A DNA stretch of 64,000 bases, from the NCBI GenBank assembly GCA_963729445.1, contig CAVSNU010000002.1:868001-932000 (forward strand). Reading direction: 5' to 3'. This stretch comes from JACCZH01 sp963729445. Its GTDB lineage: Bacteria > Chloroflexota > Chloroflexia > Thermomicrobiales > CFX8. The notes beneath the pieces were generated by a model. The model was given only the letters and a program-made list of their open reading frames with translations. It searched no databases and was not told the origin of the DNA. Shown piece after piece: positions 10,181-19,226 of the stretch. Each line of letters begins with the position of its first letter. The stretch's first letter is position 1. Both the position numbers and the translations under genes were made by a program.

Positions 10181-10303
10181 GTCATCCTGAGCGCCAGCGA
10201 AGGATCTCCGGTCAAAAGCTCTGGGTGTCACACACGAGATCCCGTTCAATTGCGCTGAGGACGCTTGGGCTGCGCTCAAGACGACGTGTTGGCGCAGGGT
10301 GAC
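10181..10303. repeat. Family A palindrome, degenerate copy
   Basis: The left arm GTCATCCTGAGCGCCAGCG with AAGGATCTC is clear. The right arm is worn (GAGATCC..., then TGCGCTCAAGACGAC and CAGGGTGAC). It sits between the converging debranching enzyme and oxidase genes. The rest of the gap, 9948-10180 and 10304-10334, shows no gene. Confidence 0.65.
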
Positions 10304-10334
10304 GCGACGCAAGTTCGCGACCCTGCAACCCGCC

Positions 10335-11465
10335 CTACCCTGGAAATCGTCCGGCTGAGAGGAACTCAATCGGGTGACTGGTCTGGCCGTCGATCGCCAG
10401 ATCGGCCAGGATCTCGCCGATGACACTGGCGAACTTGAAACCGTGACCGGAGAAGCCACAACCATACGCCACCTGTGGATGACGCGGGTGACGGTCCAGG
10501 ATAAAGTGCAAATCCGGGGTGTTGGTGTACATGCAGGTCAGCGTCTTCTTCACCGGGCCGGACGCGCCAGGCATGTAGGTATCGAGCAAGTGGCGCAGCT
10601 CGTCGACCTCGACAGCGTCGACCTCGCGCCGGATCGTCTGGGGCGTCGTTGACCGATGATCCTCGTGCCGGCCAAGCTTGAGCCCTCCACCCGGAAGATA
10701 CGGAAAGCCATAGTAGGTGCCTTCCGGAACTTCCCACAGGTAGATCGGGCAACGCGCTTTGGCGAAGCGCTCCGGCGCAGTCGATTCAAAGTGGGCGTTG
10801 ACAACGCGCACGACGTTCAGCGGCAGGTGGAGGTCGCTCAACACCTCTCCCGACCAGGGGCCGGCCGCGATTACCAGCCGGTCTGCCTGATAGATTGCCT
10901 GACCCGTGGTGACGCTCACGCCCTCGCCGTCTGCCTGCCAGCTGAGCACCGGCTCGTTGAAGCGCAGGTCCGCGCCATGCTTACCGGCCAGCTCCAGGTG
11001 GGCGCTGACGCACTCTTCCGGACGCAGGAAGCCGGCATTTGGTTCATGCACCGCCACCAGGTCGTCACTCGGCTGGAAGCCGGGGAAGCGGTCACGAACC
11101 TCGCTCGGAGTCAGCACCTCGTACGGGAGACGATGCCGCTCGGCGCTCTCGATCGAGCCGGAGACGACGTCGCTCTCCGGCCGGCCAAGCAGCAATCCGC
11201 CGGTGATCGTCAACAGGTCGCGGCCGCTCTCCTGCTCCAGCTCGTGCCACAGCCTGTACGCGCGTTGAATGAGCGGTACATAGTCTGGAGCCTCGAAATA
11301 CGCCTCGCGGATGATGCGATGCTCGCCGTGCGACGACCCCTGGGCATGGTTCTGCTCGAACGCTTCCAGCCCCAGCACCCGCTCGCCACGCTGCGCCAGA
11401 TGGTACGCCGCCGCGCTGCCCATCCCGCCCAACCCGATCACAATCGCGTCGTATGCGGATGCCAT
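10335..11465 (-). CDS. Sarcosine oxidase / N-methyltryptophan oxidase-like flavoenzyme
   Basis: A 376-residue protein of the monomeric sarcosine oxidase (MSOX/SolA) family. Residues 11-18 form the dinucleotide motif GLGGMGSA, and SSHGEHRIIREAY (44-56) matches the family FAD-binding stretch. Cys311 in CMYTNTPD aligns with the cysteine that binds FAD covalently in MSOX. Near the end GCGFSGHGFKF is also typical. The reaction is oxidative removal of a small N-alkyl or amino group with H2O2 production; the substrate here is unknown. It is the last gene of a tight minus-strand set, 43 nt after the D-threonine-aldolase-like gene, which suggests catabolism of a modified amino acid. Confidence 0.93.
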   Translation of the reverse strand: MASAYDAIVIGLGGMGSAAAYHLAQRGERVLGLEAFEQNHAQGSSHGEHRIIREAYFEAPDYVPLIQRAYRLWHELEQESGRDLLTITGGLLLGRPESDVVSGSIESAERHRLPYEVLTPSEVRDRFPGFQPSDDLVAVHEPNAGFLRPEECVSAHLELAGKHGADLRFNEPVLSWQADGEGVSVTTGQAIYQADRLVIAAGPWSGEVLSDLHLPLNVVRVVNAHFESTAPERFAKARCPIYLWEVPEGTYYGFPYLPGGGLKLGRHEDHRSTTPQTIRREVDAVEVDELRHLLDTYMPGASGPVKKTLTCMYTNTPDLHFILDRHPRHPQVAYGCGFSGHGFKFASVIGEILADLAIDGQTSHPIEFLSAGRFPG

Positions 11466-11508
11466 GTAGTGGTTGTCCTTTCAAAAATACCGGGCCGCGC
11501 TGCTCGTT

Positions 11509-12609
11509 CTACCGCACTCGCCCACGCGCGATAACCGGCCACGTCTCGGCGACCTCGCCGTCGCGGACCAGGTAGAGCTCGTCGGTAAGATTCACCGTCG
11601 GGCACACGTGGTTCGGGATGATCTCGACCTTCTCGCCGATCTGCATGCCCTGCGCGGATTCCGGCAGCGTCAGGACAGCGTGCTCCTCGCTCAGGCTCAC
11701 GATACGGGCGTCCGGGTACTCGACGACGTAGCCGTGCCCCGCCTGCCACTGCGACGGCTCGACGGTCAGGACCTTGGAGCCGGAATCCAGCACGGCACGG
11801 TCCGGCGCGGGCCGGCTGGTGACAGTCGCCAGGATCCGCAGGGCGCAATCCTCGGGGCCGAGCTTGCCAAAGCGGAAGATGGTGTTGTCCTGAAAGACGT
11901 AGGTGCCGGGCCGCATCTCGGTGACGCCCTCAATCTGGGTCGTCTCGAACGCAGCCGGCGTCGAGCCAACGCTGACGGTGGTGATGTCGAAGCCGTACTC
12001 GCGTAGCTGCTCGGCGGTGTTGACCATCTTGTTGCCGGCGTCGGTTGCTACCGCGGTCAGCTCCTCCGGCGACATCGTCTTGCCGGCATGCCCCTCGTGG
12101 GTCATCAAACCGACCACGCACAGGTTCGGCATGGTCGCGCGCACCTGCTCGGCCAGCTCAAGTGCCTGCTCCGGCAAAATACCGGCCCGGTTCTGGCCGG
12201 TGTTGAGCTCAATCACGACGTCGAGGTGCTTGTCCGCCTCGGCCATCGCGTTCTGAAGGCCCTGTGCGCCTTCAATAGAATCGACCGCCACACGGACCTT
12301 GACCTTCTCGAGCAGTGCCACCAGTCGCTGCGTTTTCTTCGGACCGATGACTTCGTTGGCGATAAAGAAATCGTCGCACACACCCGCCTCGACCAGCGCC
12401 TCAACCTCCCCGATCTTGGCGCAGGTCATCCCAATCGCGCCCGCCTCCTGTTGCATCCGGGCAACTTCAGCGGTCTTGTGCGTCTTGAAATGGGGGCGCA
12501 GCGCGATGCCCTTCTCGCGGGCATACTCGGCCATACCGGCCAGGTTGCGCTTCAGAATGTCCTCGTGCACCACCAGCGCCGGTGTGTCAAGTTGATCGCG
12601 GTACCCCAT
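11509..12609 (-). CDS. D-threonine aldolase-like PLP enzyme (alanine racemase fold)
   Basis: A 366-residue member of the D-threonine aldolase / D-serine dehydratase-like family. RPHFKTHK at 38-45 holds the expected PLP lysine (Lys42). The C-terminal metal site is visible as NHVCPTVN, with His334 and Cys336. LNTGQNRAGI and GLMTHEGHAG match the barrel strands near the phosphate. Known members cleave D-beta-hydroxy amino acids to glycine plus an aldehyde, or dehydrate D-serine analogues. It lies 40 nt after the Gfo/Idh/MocA gene and before the sarcosine-oxidase-like gene, consistent with a shared pathway. The exact substrate cannot be decided. Confidence 0.9.
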   Translation of the reverse strand: MGYRDQLDTPALVVHEDILKRNLAGMAEYAREKGIALRPHFKTHKTAEVARMQQEAGAIGMTCAKIGEVEALVEAGVCDDFFIANEVIGPKKTQRLVALLEKVKVRVAVDSIEGAQGLQNAMAEADKHLDVVIELNTGQNRAGILPEQALELAEQVRATMPNLCVVGLMTHEGHAGKTMSPEELTAVATDAGNKMVNTAEQLREYGFDITTVSVGSTPAAFETTQIEGVTEMRPGTYVFQDNTIFRFGKLGPEDCALRILATVTSRPAPDRAVLDSGSKVLTVEPSQWQAGHGYVVEYPDARIVSLSEEHAVLTLPESAQGMQIGEKVEIIPNHVCPTVNLTDELYLVRDGEVAETWPVIARGRVR

Positions 12610-12649
12610 GTGTGTTTCTCCTTATCCCCTACGCCAACCCACAACGTCC

Positions 12650-13774
12650 CTACACCGGCCACTTGTTGCCGCTGAGATCGACCCAGCGGCTGAGCTGCAT
12701 CGAGCGCGAGACGGCATCGATGACCTCCTGGACCTTGGCGCCGTCTTCAAACGACGGATCGGCATCGACTCCGGCCCGCAACGCCGCCACCCAGTTCGCG
12801 GCCAGCTCAGCGAACAGCCCTTCGCTGCGCGACACCCCGAGCGGCAGTGGCGGTGGCGCGTCCATCATATTCCGAATCTGCCCGCCGCGCAGCGTTCCCA
12901 TCAGCCGGTCCGGCTCCTGCACCGCCAGCATACCTTCACTGCCGGATACCACGATCTCCTCGCCCACATCGGTCGCCGCAGTATAGGAGATCGCGACGCT
13001 GCCGATGGCCCCACTGGCAAAGCGCAACACGAAGGCGCTATTGTCGTCGGCATCGACGATGCGGGTCTCGCCGCTGGTACCGCTCGGCCGCTTGTCAATG
13101 GCGGTTGACACCGCGCCACAAACGCCGTGGATCTCGCCAAACCACCAGCGCAAGGCGTCCACAAAGTGCGAGCCGACCGAGGCGGTGATCCCGCCGCCCT
13201 TCTCGCGCTCCATCAGCCAGCTAAACTGACGCGCGTTCGGGTCGGCCAGGGTCGAGCGGTAGACGATCACGCTAACCGAGTGGACCTGACCCAGGAAGCC
13301 GCTCTCCACCAGCGCCTTCATTTTGCGACGCACCGGCTCATAGCGTCGCAAATAGGCTACCCCGTGGCCCACCCCCGTCTCACGGGCCATCCTGACCATG
13401 TCGCGCGCCTCGGCGGCGTTGCGGGCAAGCGGTTTTTCGCAAAGAATATGTACCCCGCATTCACAGGCGGTGAGCACGATGTTGTGGTGCAGGTAGGGTG
13501 GCGCCGCGATCGAGACGGCGTCGATCTCTCCAGACGAAAGGAGGTCACGATAATTATCGGACGCGTGTGGGATGCCGAGCTCCACGGCCACTGCCCGGGT
13601 GCGTCGCAGGTCTGATCCGCAGATCGCGACGATCTCAATGCCCGGTACCTTGCGTAGCGCCGGAACATGTACCTTCGCGCCGAACCGCGTTCCAATGACC
13701 CCGACCCTGATCGTCTCGCGCTCGAGCCGCGGCCGAACAGGTTGAACCGTGTCACGATCCACGAAAGTTCCCAC
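12650..13774 (-). CDS. Gfo/Idh/MocA family NAD(P)-dependent oxidoreductase
   Basis: 374 residues with an N-terminal Rossmann domain (RVGVIGTRFGAKVHVPAL at 23-40) and the family signature CEKPLA at 112-117, whose lysine is Lys114. The C-terminal alpha/beta domain follows, with GGGITASVGSHFVDALRWWF as the usual substrate-site helix. It probably oxidises or reduces a sugar, inositol or similar polyol using NAD(P). It is the first gene of a three-gene minus-strand operon with small gaps. The first 20 or so residues before the Rossmann strand are a short extension, so a later start is possible. Confidence 0.9.
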   Translation of the reverse strand: MGTFVDRDTVQPVRPRLERETIRVGVIGTRFGAKVHVPALRKVPGIEIVAICGSDLRRTRAVAVELGIPHASDNYRDLLSSGEIDAVSIAAPPYLHHNIVLTACECGVHILCEKPLARNAAEARDMVRMARETGVGHGVAYLRRYEPVRRKMKALVESGFLGQVHSVSVIVYRSTLADPNARQFSWLMEREKGGGITASVGSHFVDALRWWFGEIHGVCGAVSTAIDKRPSGTSGETRIVDADDNSAFVLRFASGAIGSVAISYTAATDVGEEIVVSGSEGMLAVQEPDRLMGTLRGGQIRNMMDAPPPLPLGVSRSEGLFAELAANWVAALRAGVDADPSFEDGAKVQEVIDAVSRSMQLSRWVDLSGNKWPV

Positions 13775-13874
13775 CTCCCCGATTGTCTGTTCTTATACCC
13801 ACGTGTAAAGCATGTATCATCAAACTAGACCTACGTGGCACACATTATCGCCCATCACTACGAGGAGGCGCACC

Positions 13875-14213
13875 ATGCAAGAGCCAACGCAACCTGTCGA
13901 AACCACTCCAGGCCAGCCAGCCAAACGGCTTCACCGTAGCGCCACGAACCGTATGCTGCTCGGCGTCTGTGGCGGTCTGGCCGAGTATTTCGACATCGAC
14001 GCCACGTTGATCCGCATCCTGTTCGTCCTTGGAGCGCTCGCAGGCGGCTCAACGATTCTCGTCTATATCGTGCTGGCCATCGTCATGCCGGCGCCCGACA
14101 TGGTTGATGCCCACCCACGCGAGGCTGCCCGCAGCACCTTCCGAGAGCTCGCCAACGAAGTACGCGCCGCCCTCAACTGGGCCAGGGAGCGCCTGCCAGG
14201 TCGAACGAAGTAG
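13875..14213 (+). CDS. PspC-domain small membrane protein
   Basis: 112 residues from the ATG at 13875, chosen because GAGGAGG stands 6-7 nt upstream; a longer frame from 13812 lacks this. Residues about 20-75 are a PspC domain (LHRSATNRMLLGVCGGLAEY, then FDIDATLIRILFVLGALAGG), with one or two membrane helices ending IVMPAPD. The remaining tail is amphipathic and charged (REAARSTFRELANEVRAAL). PspC proteins sit in the inner membrane and take part in envelope-stress responses. It is read divergently from the oxidoreductase operon and toward purN. No pspA is seen nearby. Confidence 0.88.
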   Translation: MQEPTQPVETTPGQPAKRLHRSATNRMLLGVCGGLAEYFDIDATLIRILFVLGALAGGSTILVYIVLAIVMPAPDMVDAHPREAARSTFRELANEVRAALNWARERLPGRTK

Positions 14214-14289
14214 AAGCGCTGCGCCCCTCTTCCCGCCCCGAGCGTTACGAGTGGAACGTGACTTTCTTCAGTCATCCTGAGCGCCCCGC

Positions 14290-14931
14290 TCAGACTATCC
14301 GCGCGCGGCCGCCCTCGACCGTGATCCGGCCGGCGGCAAAGAGCCCGATCGCCTCCGGGTACGCTTCGCATTCCGCCGCAAACACCCGCGCGCCCAGCGT
14401 CTGGGCAGTGTCGCCTGGCAAGACCGGCACACAGCGCTGGGTGACAATTGGTCCGGAGTCGTACTCTTCATTCACAATGTGTACGGTGCAGCCAGACACC
14501 TTCATGCCGGCATCCAGTACCGCCTGGTGCACCCGCTCGCCATACATGCCGCGGCCACCAAAGAGAGGCAGCAGCGACGGATGAATATTCATGATCTTGC
14601 CCTGCCACTCCGGAAGGATCTCAAGCTGCATCAGATAACCCGCCAGCGCGATCAATCCAATCCCGTGTGGCCGCAGCAGCTCCAGCACCGTGGCGCTCAG
14701 CTCGGCCGGCGAGGGGGCGTCTCTGCGGCGCACGACGTGCGTCTCGATCCCCGCATCCCGGGCAATCTCAACCCCGCGCACATTCGCCCGGCTGGAGATC
14801 ACGACCGGGATGTCGATGTCCAGCTCGCCACGCTCGCGCCACTGCAGCAGGTTCTCAAGCGACCGCCCGGTGCCCGAGAGCAACACCGCCACCTGCAACC
14901 GCTCCCGACACACGCCAGCCATCCCCACCAT
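14290..14931 (-). CDS. purN: Phosphoribosylglycinamide formyltransferase
   Basis: 213 residues of the PurN family: 10-formyl-THF plus GAR gives FGAR, the third step of purine synthesis. LLSGTGRSLENLL near the N-terminus is the substrate phosphate loop, slightly changed from the usual SGxGSN. The catalytic set is visible as Asn115 and His117 in NIHPSLLPLF and Asp158 in EEYDSGPI. Length is normal. It is transcribed toward the PspC gene and divergently from the RusA-like gene; no other purine gene is near. A half copy of the family A repeat (GTCATCCTGAGCG, about 14272-14284) lies just beyond its 3' end. Confidence 0.93.
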   Translation of the reverse strand: MVGMAGVCRERLQVAVLLSGTGRSLENLLQWRERGELDIDIPVVISSRANVRGVEIARDAGIETHVVRRRDAPSPAELSATVLELLRPHGIGLIALAGYLMQLEILPEWQGKIMNIHPSLLPLFGGRGMYGERVHQAVLDAGMKVSGCTVHIVNEEYDSGPIVTQRCVPVLPGDTAQTLGARVFAAECEAYPEAIGLFAAGRITVEGGRARIV

Positions 14932-14990
14932 CTCCGCCGTTCATCGTGCAACGCTTCACCAAACCGGCTCGATCATACACGGCCTGTCCT

Positions 14991-15407
14991 GTGAAGTCCC
15001 TGCGGCTTACCCTGCCACTGCCACCGGGCGTCAACAACCAGTACGTGACAGCCGGCCGCAGGCGGGTGCTCAGCAGCGAGGCCAAAGCCTTCAAGCGCAG
15101 CGCCGCAGCCGTCATCCGCGACAAGCTGACCGCGGACCCCGGCGCCGAAGCATTTGCCGAAGCGCTCAAAGACGCCCCCTTCGCCTGCGACCTGGTCTTC
15201 TATTTTGAGACCCCCTTCAAGCGTGACCTGGACGGCGGCCTGAAGATTGCGCTGGACACGCTCGCCGGCTCCCTCGGCATCGACGACCGCTACGCCGTCT
15301 CGCTCACCCTGGAAAAGCGCATCGACCCCCTCCGCCCCCGCCTCGAGATCGAGCTCGCCCCGCTCCCCGACTGGCAGTTCGACGACGAGTACGTGGTGCT
15401 GGGTTAA
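14991..15407 (+). CDS. RusA-like Holliday-junction endonuclease
   Basis: About 138 residues. The open frame extends upstream, but those codons overlap purN on the other strand. I take the GTG at 14991, which puts KSLRLTLPLPPGVNNQY at the N-terminus, as in RusA proteins. The acidic residues of the active site are visible in KRDLDGGLKIALDTLAG and GIDDRYAVSLTLEKRID. RusA-family enzymes are dimeric and cut four-way DNA junctions; they are often phage-derived. No phage genes adjoin this one, so it may be a settled chromosomal copy. No good ribosome site is seen, and GTG at 14946 is an alternative start. Confidence 0.85.
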   Translation: MKSLRLTLPLPPGVNNQYVTAGRRRVLSSEAKAFKRSAAAVIRDKLTADPGAEAFAEALKDAPFACDLVFYFETPFKRDLDGGLKIALDTLAGSLGIDDRYAVSLTLEKRIDPLRPRLEIELAPLPDWQFDDEYVVLG

Positions 15408-15436
15408 ACCCATACACCGCCCTACCAGTCATCCTG

Positions 15437-15518
15437 AGTACTCGACCACGATGATGGCGTCACCCCTGACCGACCGACGGAACCCCGGAACATGACAACT
15501 CCCCTGTGGTCCAGTACT
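15437..15518. repeat. Family D element with terminal inverted repeats
   Basis: 82 nt bounded by AGTACTCGACCAC on the left and GTGGTCCAGTACT on the right, which are near-perfect inverted copies. The inside reads GATGATGGCGTCACCCC and later GGAACCCCGGAA. Related copies are at 28572, 33023, 33221 and around 36176 and 36579. It looks like a very small mobile-type element or a decayed MITE; no transposase is in the window. Confidence 0.75.
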
Positions 15519-15610
15519 GAGTTTGATAGTCATCCTGACACAAGGAAGAGCCTGCCCTGAGCGTCAATCAGTCATCCGGGTGTTCATCAGTCACCCTGAG
15601 CGGCTAACCG

Positions 15611-15694
15611 GTCATCCTGAGCGTCAGCGAAGGATCTCTGGCTTGACACCGGAGACGTTTGACGCAGAGATCCTTCGCTTCCGCTCAGGATGAC
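15611..15694. repeat. Family A palindrome, 84-nt copy
   Basis: Left arm GTCATCCTGAGCGTCAGCG followed by AAGGATCTC. Right arm GAGATCCTTCGCTTCCGC followed by TCAGGATGAC. The loop is the class 1 type (CTTGACACCGGAGACGTTTG). Single half-motifs (CATCCTGAC, CACCCTGAG) precede it from 15527 and follow it to about 15712. Confidence 0.85.
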
Positions 15695-15818
15695 TATCAA
15701 GCTCAGGATGACGGGTTAGCCGCCCGCGTCTCATGAGCGATGAGCGAGCACATCGGCGGCACGGTGTAATGCTCGCGTGTAACACCATGATCCAGGCGTG
15801 GCAGGTGACCTTCAACTT

Positions 15819-15893
15819 CGTACGGGCGCAATTCCTCATTACGCCCTCTCCGCTCTGGGCATCGGGGATGGCGCAATAAATTACGCCCGTACG
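15819..15893. repeat. Family B palindrome, 75-nt copy
   Basis: Begins CGTACGGGCGCAATTC and ends TTACGCCCGTACG. It has the same length as the copies at 1492, 49327 and 60652. It lies between the converging RusA-like gene and the secreted paralogue. Confidence 0.8.
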
Positions 15894-16001
15894 AACTATT
15901 GTGATGAGCGGAACCAGTTGGCGCCTTCTATTATTAAGCGCGCCGAAGGTCACTGTTTCCGACAACCCCAACCACTCCAAGAACAGGTCCACACACAAAA
16001 C

Positions 16002-16030
16002 GAGGCCCCAGGTGGGTAGCCCGGGGCCTC
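16002..16030 (-). terminator. Stem-loop, probable terminator on the minus strand
   Basis: The 8-bp stem GAGGCCCC/GGGGCCTC encloses a 13-nt loop. Read on the minus strand it is followed by GTTTTGTGTG, which suits a Rho-independent terminator for the secreted-protein gene ending at about 16267. On the plus strand no T tract follows. Confidence 0.55.
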
Positions 16031-16184
16031 TGGTCGCGTCTGCTTCCTACGTCATTTGGGAGAACGACATTAGATGGAGCAAGACACCTGGAACAAGTAT
16101 ATAGCAATTCGCTTCGTTATACGTGAATCTAGGATGATAGTATCCTGAGAATTGCGTAAGAGCTAATAGCTTCCGTTACAGAAA

Positions 16185-16214
16185 GAGGTGTCCCCGGTTG
16201 CCCGGGAACACCTC
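16185..16214 (-). terminator. Stem-loop, probable primary terminator of the secreted-protein gene
   Basis: GAGGTGT...ACACCTC with an inner CCCGGG pairing. On the minus strand the hairpin is followed by TTTCTGT. It lies about 50 nt past the inferred stop at 16267, so it is well placed to end that transcript, with the hairpin at 16002-16030 as a second one. Confidence 0.65.
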
Positions 16215-16266
16215 GGTCACGGGTCGCTCAGCAACTCACGTCACCAAGCCATAGCCCGATAGTAGC

Positions 16267-19226
16267 CTACGGCGCTGCCACGGCGATGGTCACCGGTCGA
16301 GTCAGTCGGCAGGATGACGTCGGCCTCGCCGAGGTCGCCCGCAGTTCTAGTTACACTGGCCGTACGCGCAGTACTCGCCGTCGGCGAGCGCGCTAACGTC
16401 CAGGGCGACAGTGCGTCGGTCACGCCAGTCGTGACCGGCACACCGGTCATGGTCCGCGGTGGCGCAGGCGCCCGAGAACAGATCAACAGTCGCACCTTCG
16501 ATCCAGCGACGCTCTGCGTCCTGCACATTGACGGTCAAAGCTCGTCAGTCGGTGTGCCGGTGCCGCCGATGGTCACGGGCTCGGGTCGTCGGCAGGGTAA
16601 CGTCGGCCTCGCCGAGGGCGTGGTTCCATCAGCGTCGGTCGCGACCGCGCAGTGCTCGCCGGTCAGTCCAGCGACGTCCAGCGTGGCGACGCCATCGGCG
16701 CCGGTCGTGCCAGTCGAGACCGGCGTAGCGCCTAGGAGGACCGGGCAGACGCCAGCGAACAGATCGACGACGCGCCTCAGCGATCGGTGCGTCGTTCGCG
16801 TCGAGCACATTGACAGTCAGGGTCTCTTCAATGGAGCTGCCTCCGCGACAAGCACGTTCTCGAGCTCGACAGTCTGACCCTCGATGACCGTGAAGGTCTC
16901 CTGGGAGACGGCCGGGTCGAATACGTAGCCCTCCGCCGAGGTGACGAAGAGATCGTACTCACCAGCCGGAACGTTCTCGAGCGTCGCCGTGCCGTCTTCG
17001 AGGCTGACGGCGTCGCGCTGGTACGGCTCGGCAGAGCCGTCAGTGCTCACGATCGAGAAGCCGACGCCGGCAACCGGGGCGTCCAGCTCATCGACGAAGG
17101 TCTTGATGACCGTTCCACCAGCTGGGTCGAACGGGTTGCCGAAGCTGCACTCGCCCGCGACGCGGAAGAAGCCACATGGGTTGAAGGCGTTGAAGATGGC
17201 CGAGCCATCGCCGTCAACTTCGTAGTTCACGTTCGCAGACACCGCAGCGACCGGTGCGCTGGCAACGACCTGGGCCGCACCAACGAAGCCGTCCGGCAGG
17301 TTGTGCTGAGTCATCGTGTAGACGAAACCATTGGCGAAGCCAGGGATCGTTACCGATGAGTTACCGAAGTTCTGGGCGTCGAAGCCGGACGGGTTGACGT
17401 AGATCACGTCGGCCGTCACTGCCTCGGCGTTCGGGTTCATGATGTTGATACCCGAGGTGTCGCCCATGCCGTCGATCGGGCTACCCTTCTGCACCAGTGG
17501 CACAGCCTGGAACTCGAAGACGTTCTGGGTGGCGCTGTAGCTGGTGGCCTGGAAGAGATCCTCGCCGCCAGTTGGGTCAGTCTCCGGGTACTTGGTGGCG
17601 TCAACCGCCGCCGCAACCGGAGCGTCCGACCAGATCAACGCCGAGCCAACATTGCTGGCGTTCGGGTCGGTGGTGATGTCCTGGTTGTTTCCATCCTGGG
17701 CACCAACACTCGGGTCGTAGAAGTAGGTCATGCCGTGCGCGGCCAGGCGCTGGTTGAGCACCTCGGTCGCGTTGCCCAGCATGTTGAAGTACTGGACCGA
17801 GACGTTGTTGTCGGTGTCGGCCAGGTTGGCCACGTTGATACCGGTGTTCCAGCCGAAGTAGTCGAGCAGGACATGCGGGGCGAACAGGACGTAGTCGCCC
17901 TGGGCACCCGGAACCTGCGCGATGTTCTCGAAGTCGGCCGAGGAGCCGGTGTTGGTGATCCACATGTTGTAGCCGACCTTGTAGCGGTCGACCATGGCGA
18001 ACGCGGCGCCGTCACTGAAGACGTGCGCGGAGCCAACCCAGCCCTCAGGGACGAGGTCGCTCAGGTTGACGTTCCAGACATCGCCACCGTCAAGGCTGGC
18101 CTGGATCTGGAAACCGGTCGCCAGGCTGCCCGAGCCGTCGTCGGCCGGGAAGAAGCGGATCGTGACCGCGTTGTTCAGGTTGTTGAGGTTGGCAACGCGG
18201 ATGACCGAGTCCCAGCAGCCGCCCGGACCACAGTTGGTCTGGACGATCGGCAGGTACCACTGGTCGAAGGTCGCCAGCTCAAGGCCGTTGAGGGCGTTGT
18301 AGCCGGAGACAGCGGTGTCGGCCTCGGAGGTCGCCGGCAGGGTCTCGCCGTCGACAGCCTGCTTGGCCACGCCACCGATGGCGACCGAGTCGAGCACGGT
18401 GCCGGCGTCGGTGTCGCCAAGATCGAGCTCCGCCGCGTCGTAGCAGTCGCCGTCATTGTTCAGCCCACCGAAGGGGTTGATCAGCGCGCCGGTGTTGCCG
18501 CGTTGGCGCCTCGAGGATGGTCTGCAGCTCGGCCTGAGGTGAAGGCACCAGCGACCACGTCGCCAGCGGCGTAGGCGGCACGCCTCGAAGGTGAACGGCG
18601 CACCGCGGCCACGAAGCCGACCGGATCGCCGCAGGTCGCGCTGACCGATTGTCGTTGACGACACAGGCGAGACTTGGGTGAAGTCGCCCTCGACGCCGGC
18701 TGGCTTGCAGAGGATGACCTGAGTCTCAACCAGCAGGTCGCCAGCCGCAGCGATCCGGGAAGATCGACGTCGGGGGCGCCCGCGTCGTCAGCCTGCGTGT
18801 AGGCGGCAACCGCAACCGGTGCGCCTTCGCCCTCGGCAATGCCGAGCTGGTCAGCGCTGAAGGTCTTGGAGGCAAAGCCGACAAGAACGCGGTGGTCTCC
18901 AGAGCGAAGCCACCCTCAGCGTCGCCGACGTAGATGAAGATCTGCGCGTCGACGCCTTCCACGTTCTGAACCGAGATGCTGGTGTCGGCCGCGCCGAGAC
19001 CAAAGTCGTCGTCATTGGCTACCCACGGGTAGAAGACGGTGTTGTTGCCGGCGAAGAGCGATGCATCTTCGAGTCCGAAGAATTCAGCGATCTCGCGAGC
19101 AACGTCCGGAGCTTCCGGAGCCGGCTCTTCTTCCTGGGCCATCGCCGGCGCCATTGTGGCTGCCAGCAGACCGATGAGAAGACCAGCGACACCAAGTACC
19201 CGTAGAAACCGTGATGGTTTCTTCAA
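16267..19226 (-). pseudogene. Secreted repeat-type protein with SpaA/Cna-B-like repeats, multiply frameshifted
   Basis: Paralogue of the left-edge gene. Start is the TTG at 19226 with AAAGGAG about 8 nt upstream, matching the left-edge start in context. Signal peptide residues 1-30 (MKKPSRFLR, AMA|QE). The frame is clean from 19226 to about 18890 and from about 18500 to 16860. Between 18480 and 18890 I need at least seven single-base changes to follow the paralogue (for example at KTFSADQLGIAEGEG and VETQVILCKPAG). More breaks fall between 16267 and 16860. The tail holds a beta-sandwich repeat (VIKTFVDELDAPVAGVGFSI) and two related repeats (LTVNVLDAN, ATVDLFSGAC). The inferred stop is VAAP-TAG at 16267. 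Function unknown; exported matrix or surface role inferred. Sequence error and real decay are both possible. Confidence 0.75.

Noticed and set aside
14667..14990. Upstream extension of the RusA-like frame
   Set aside because: These codons overlap purN on the other strand and encode Ala/Pro/Arg-rich text unlike RusA.
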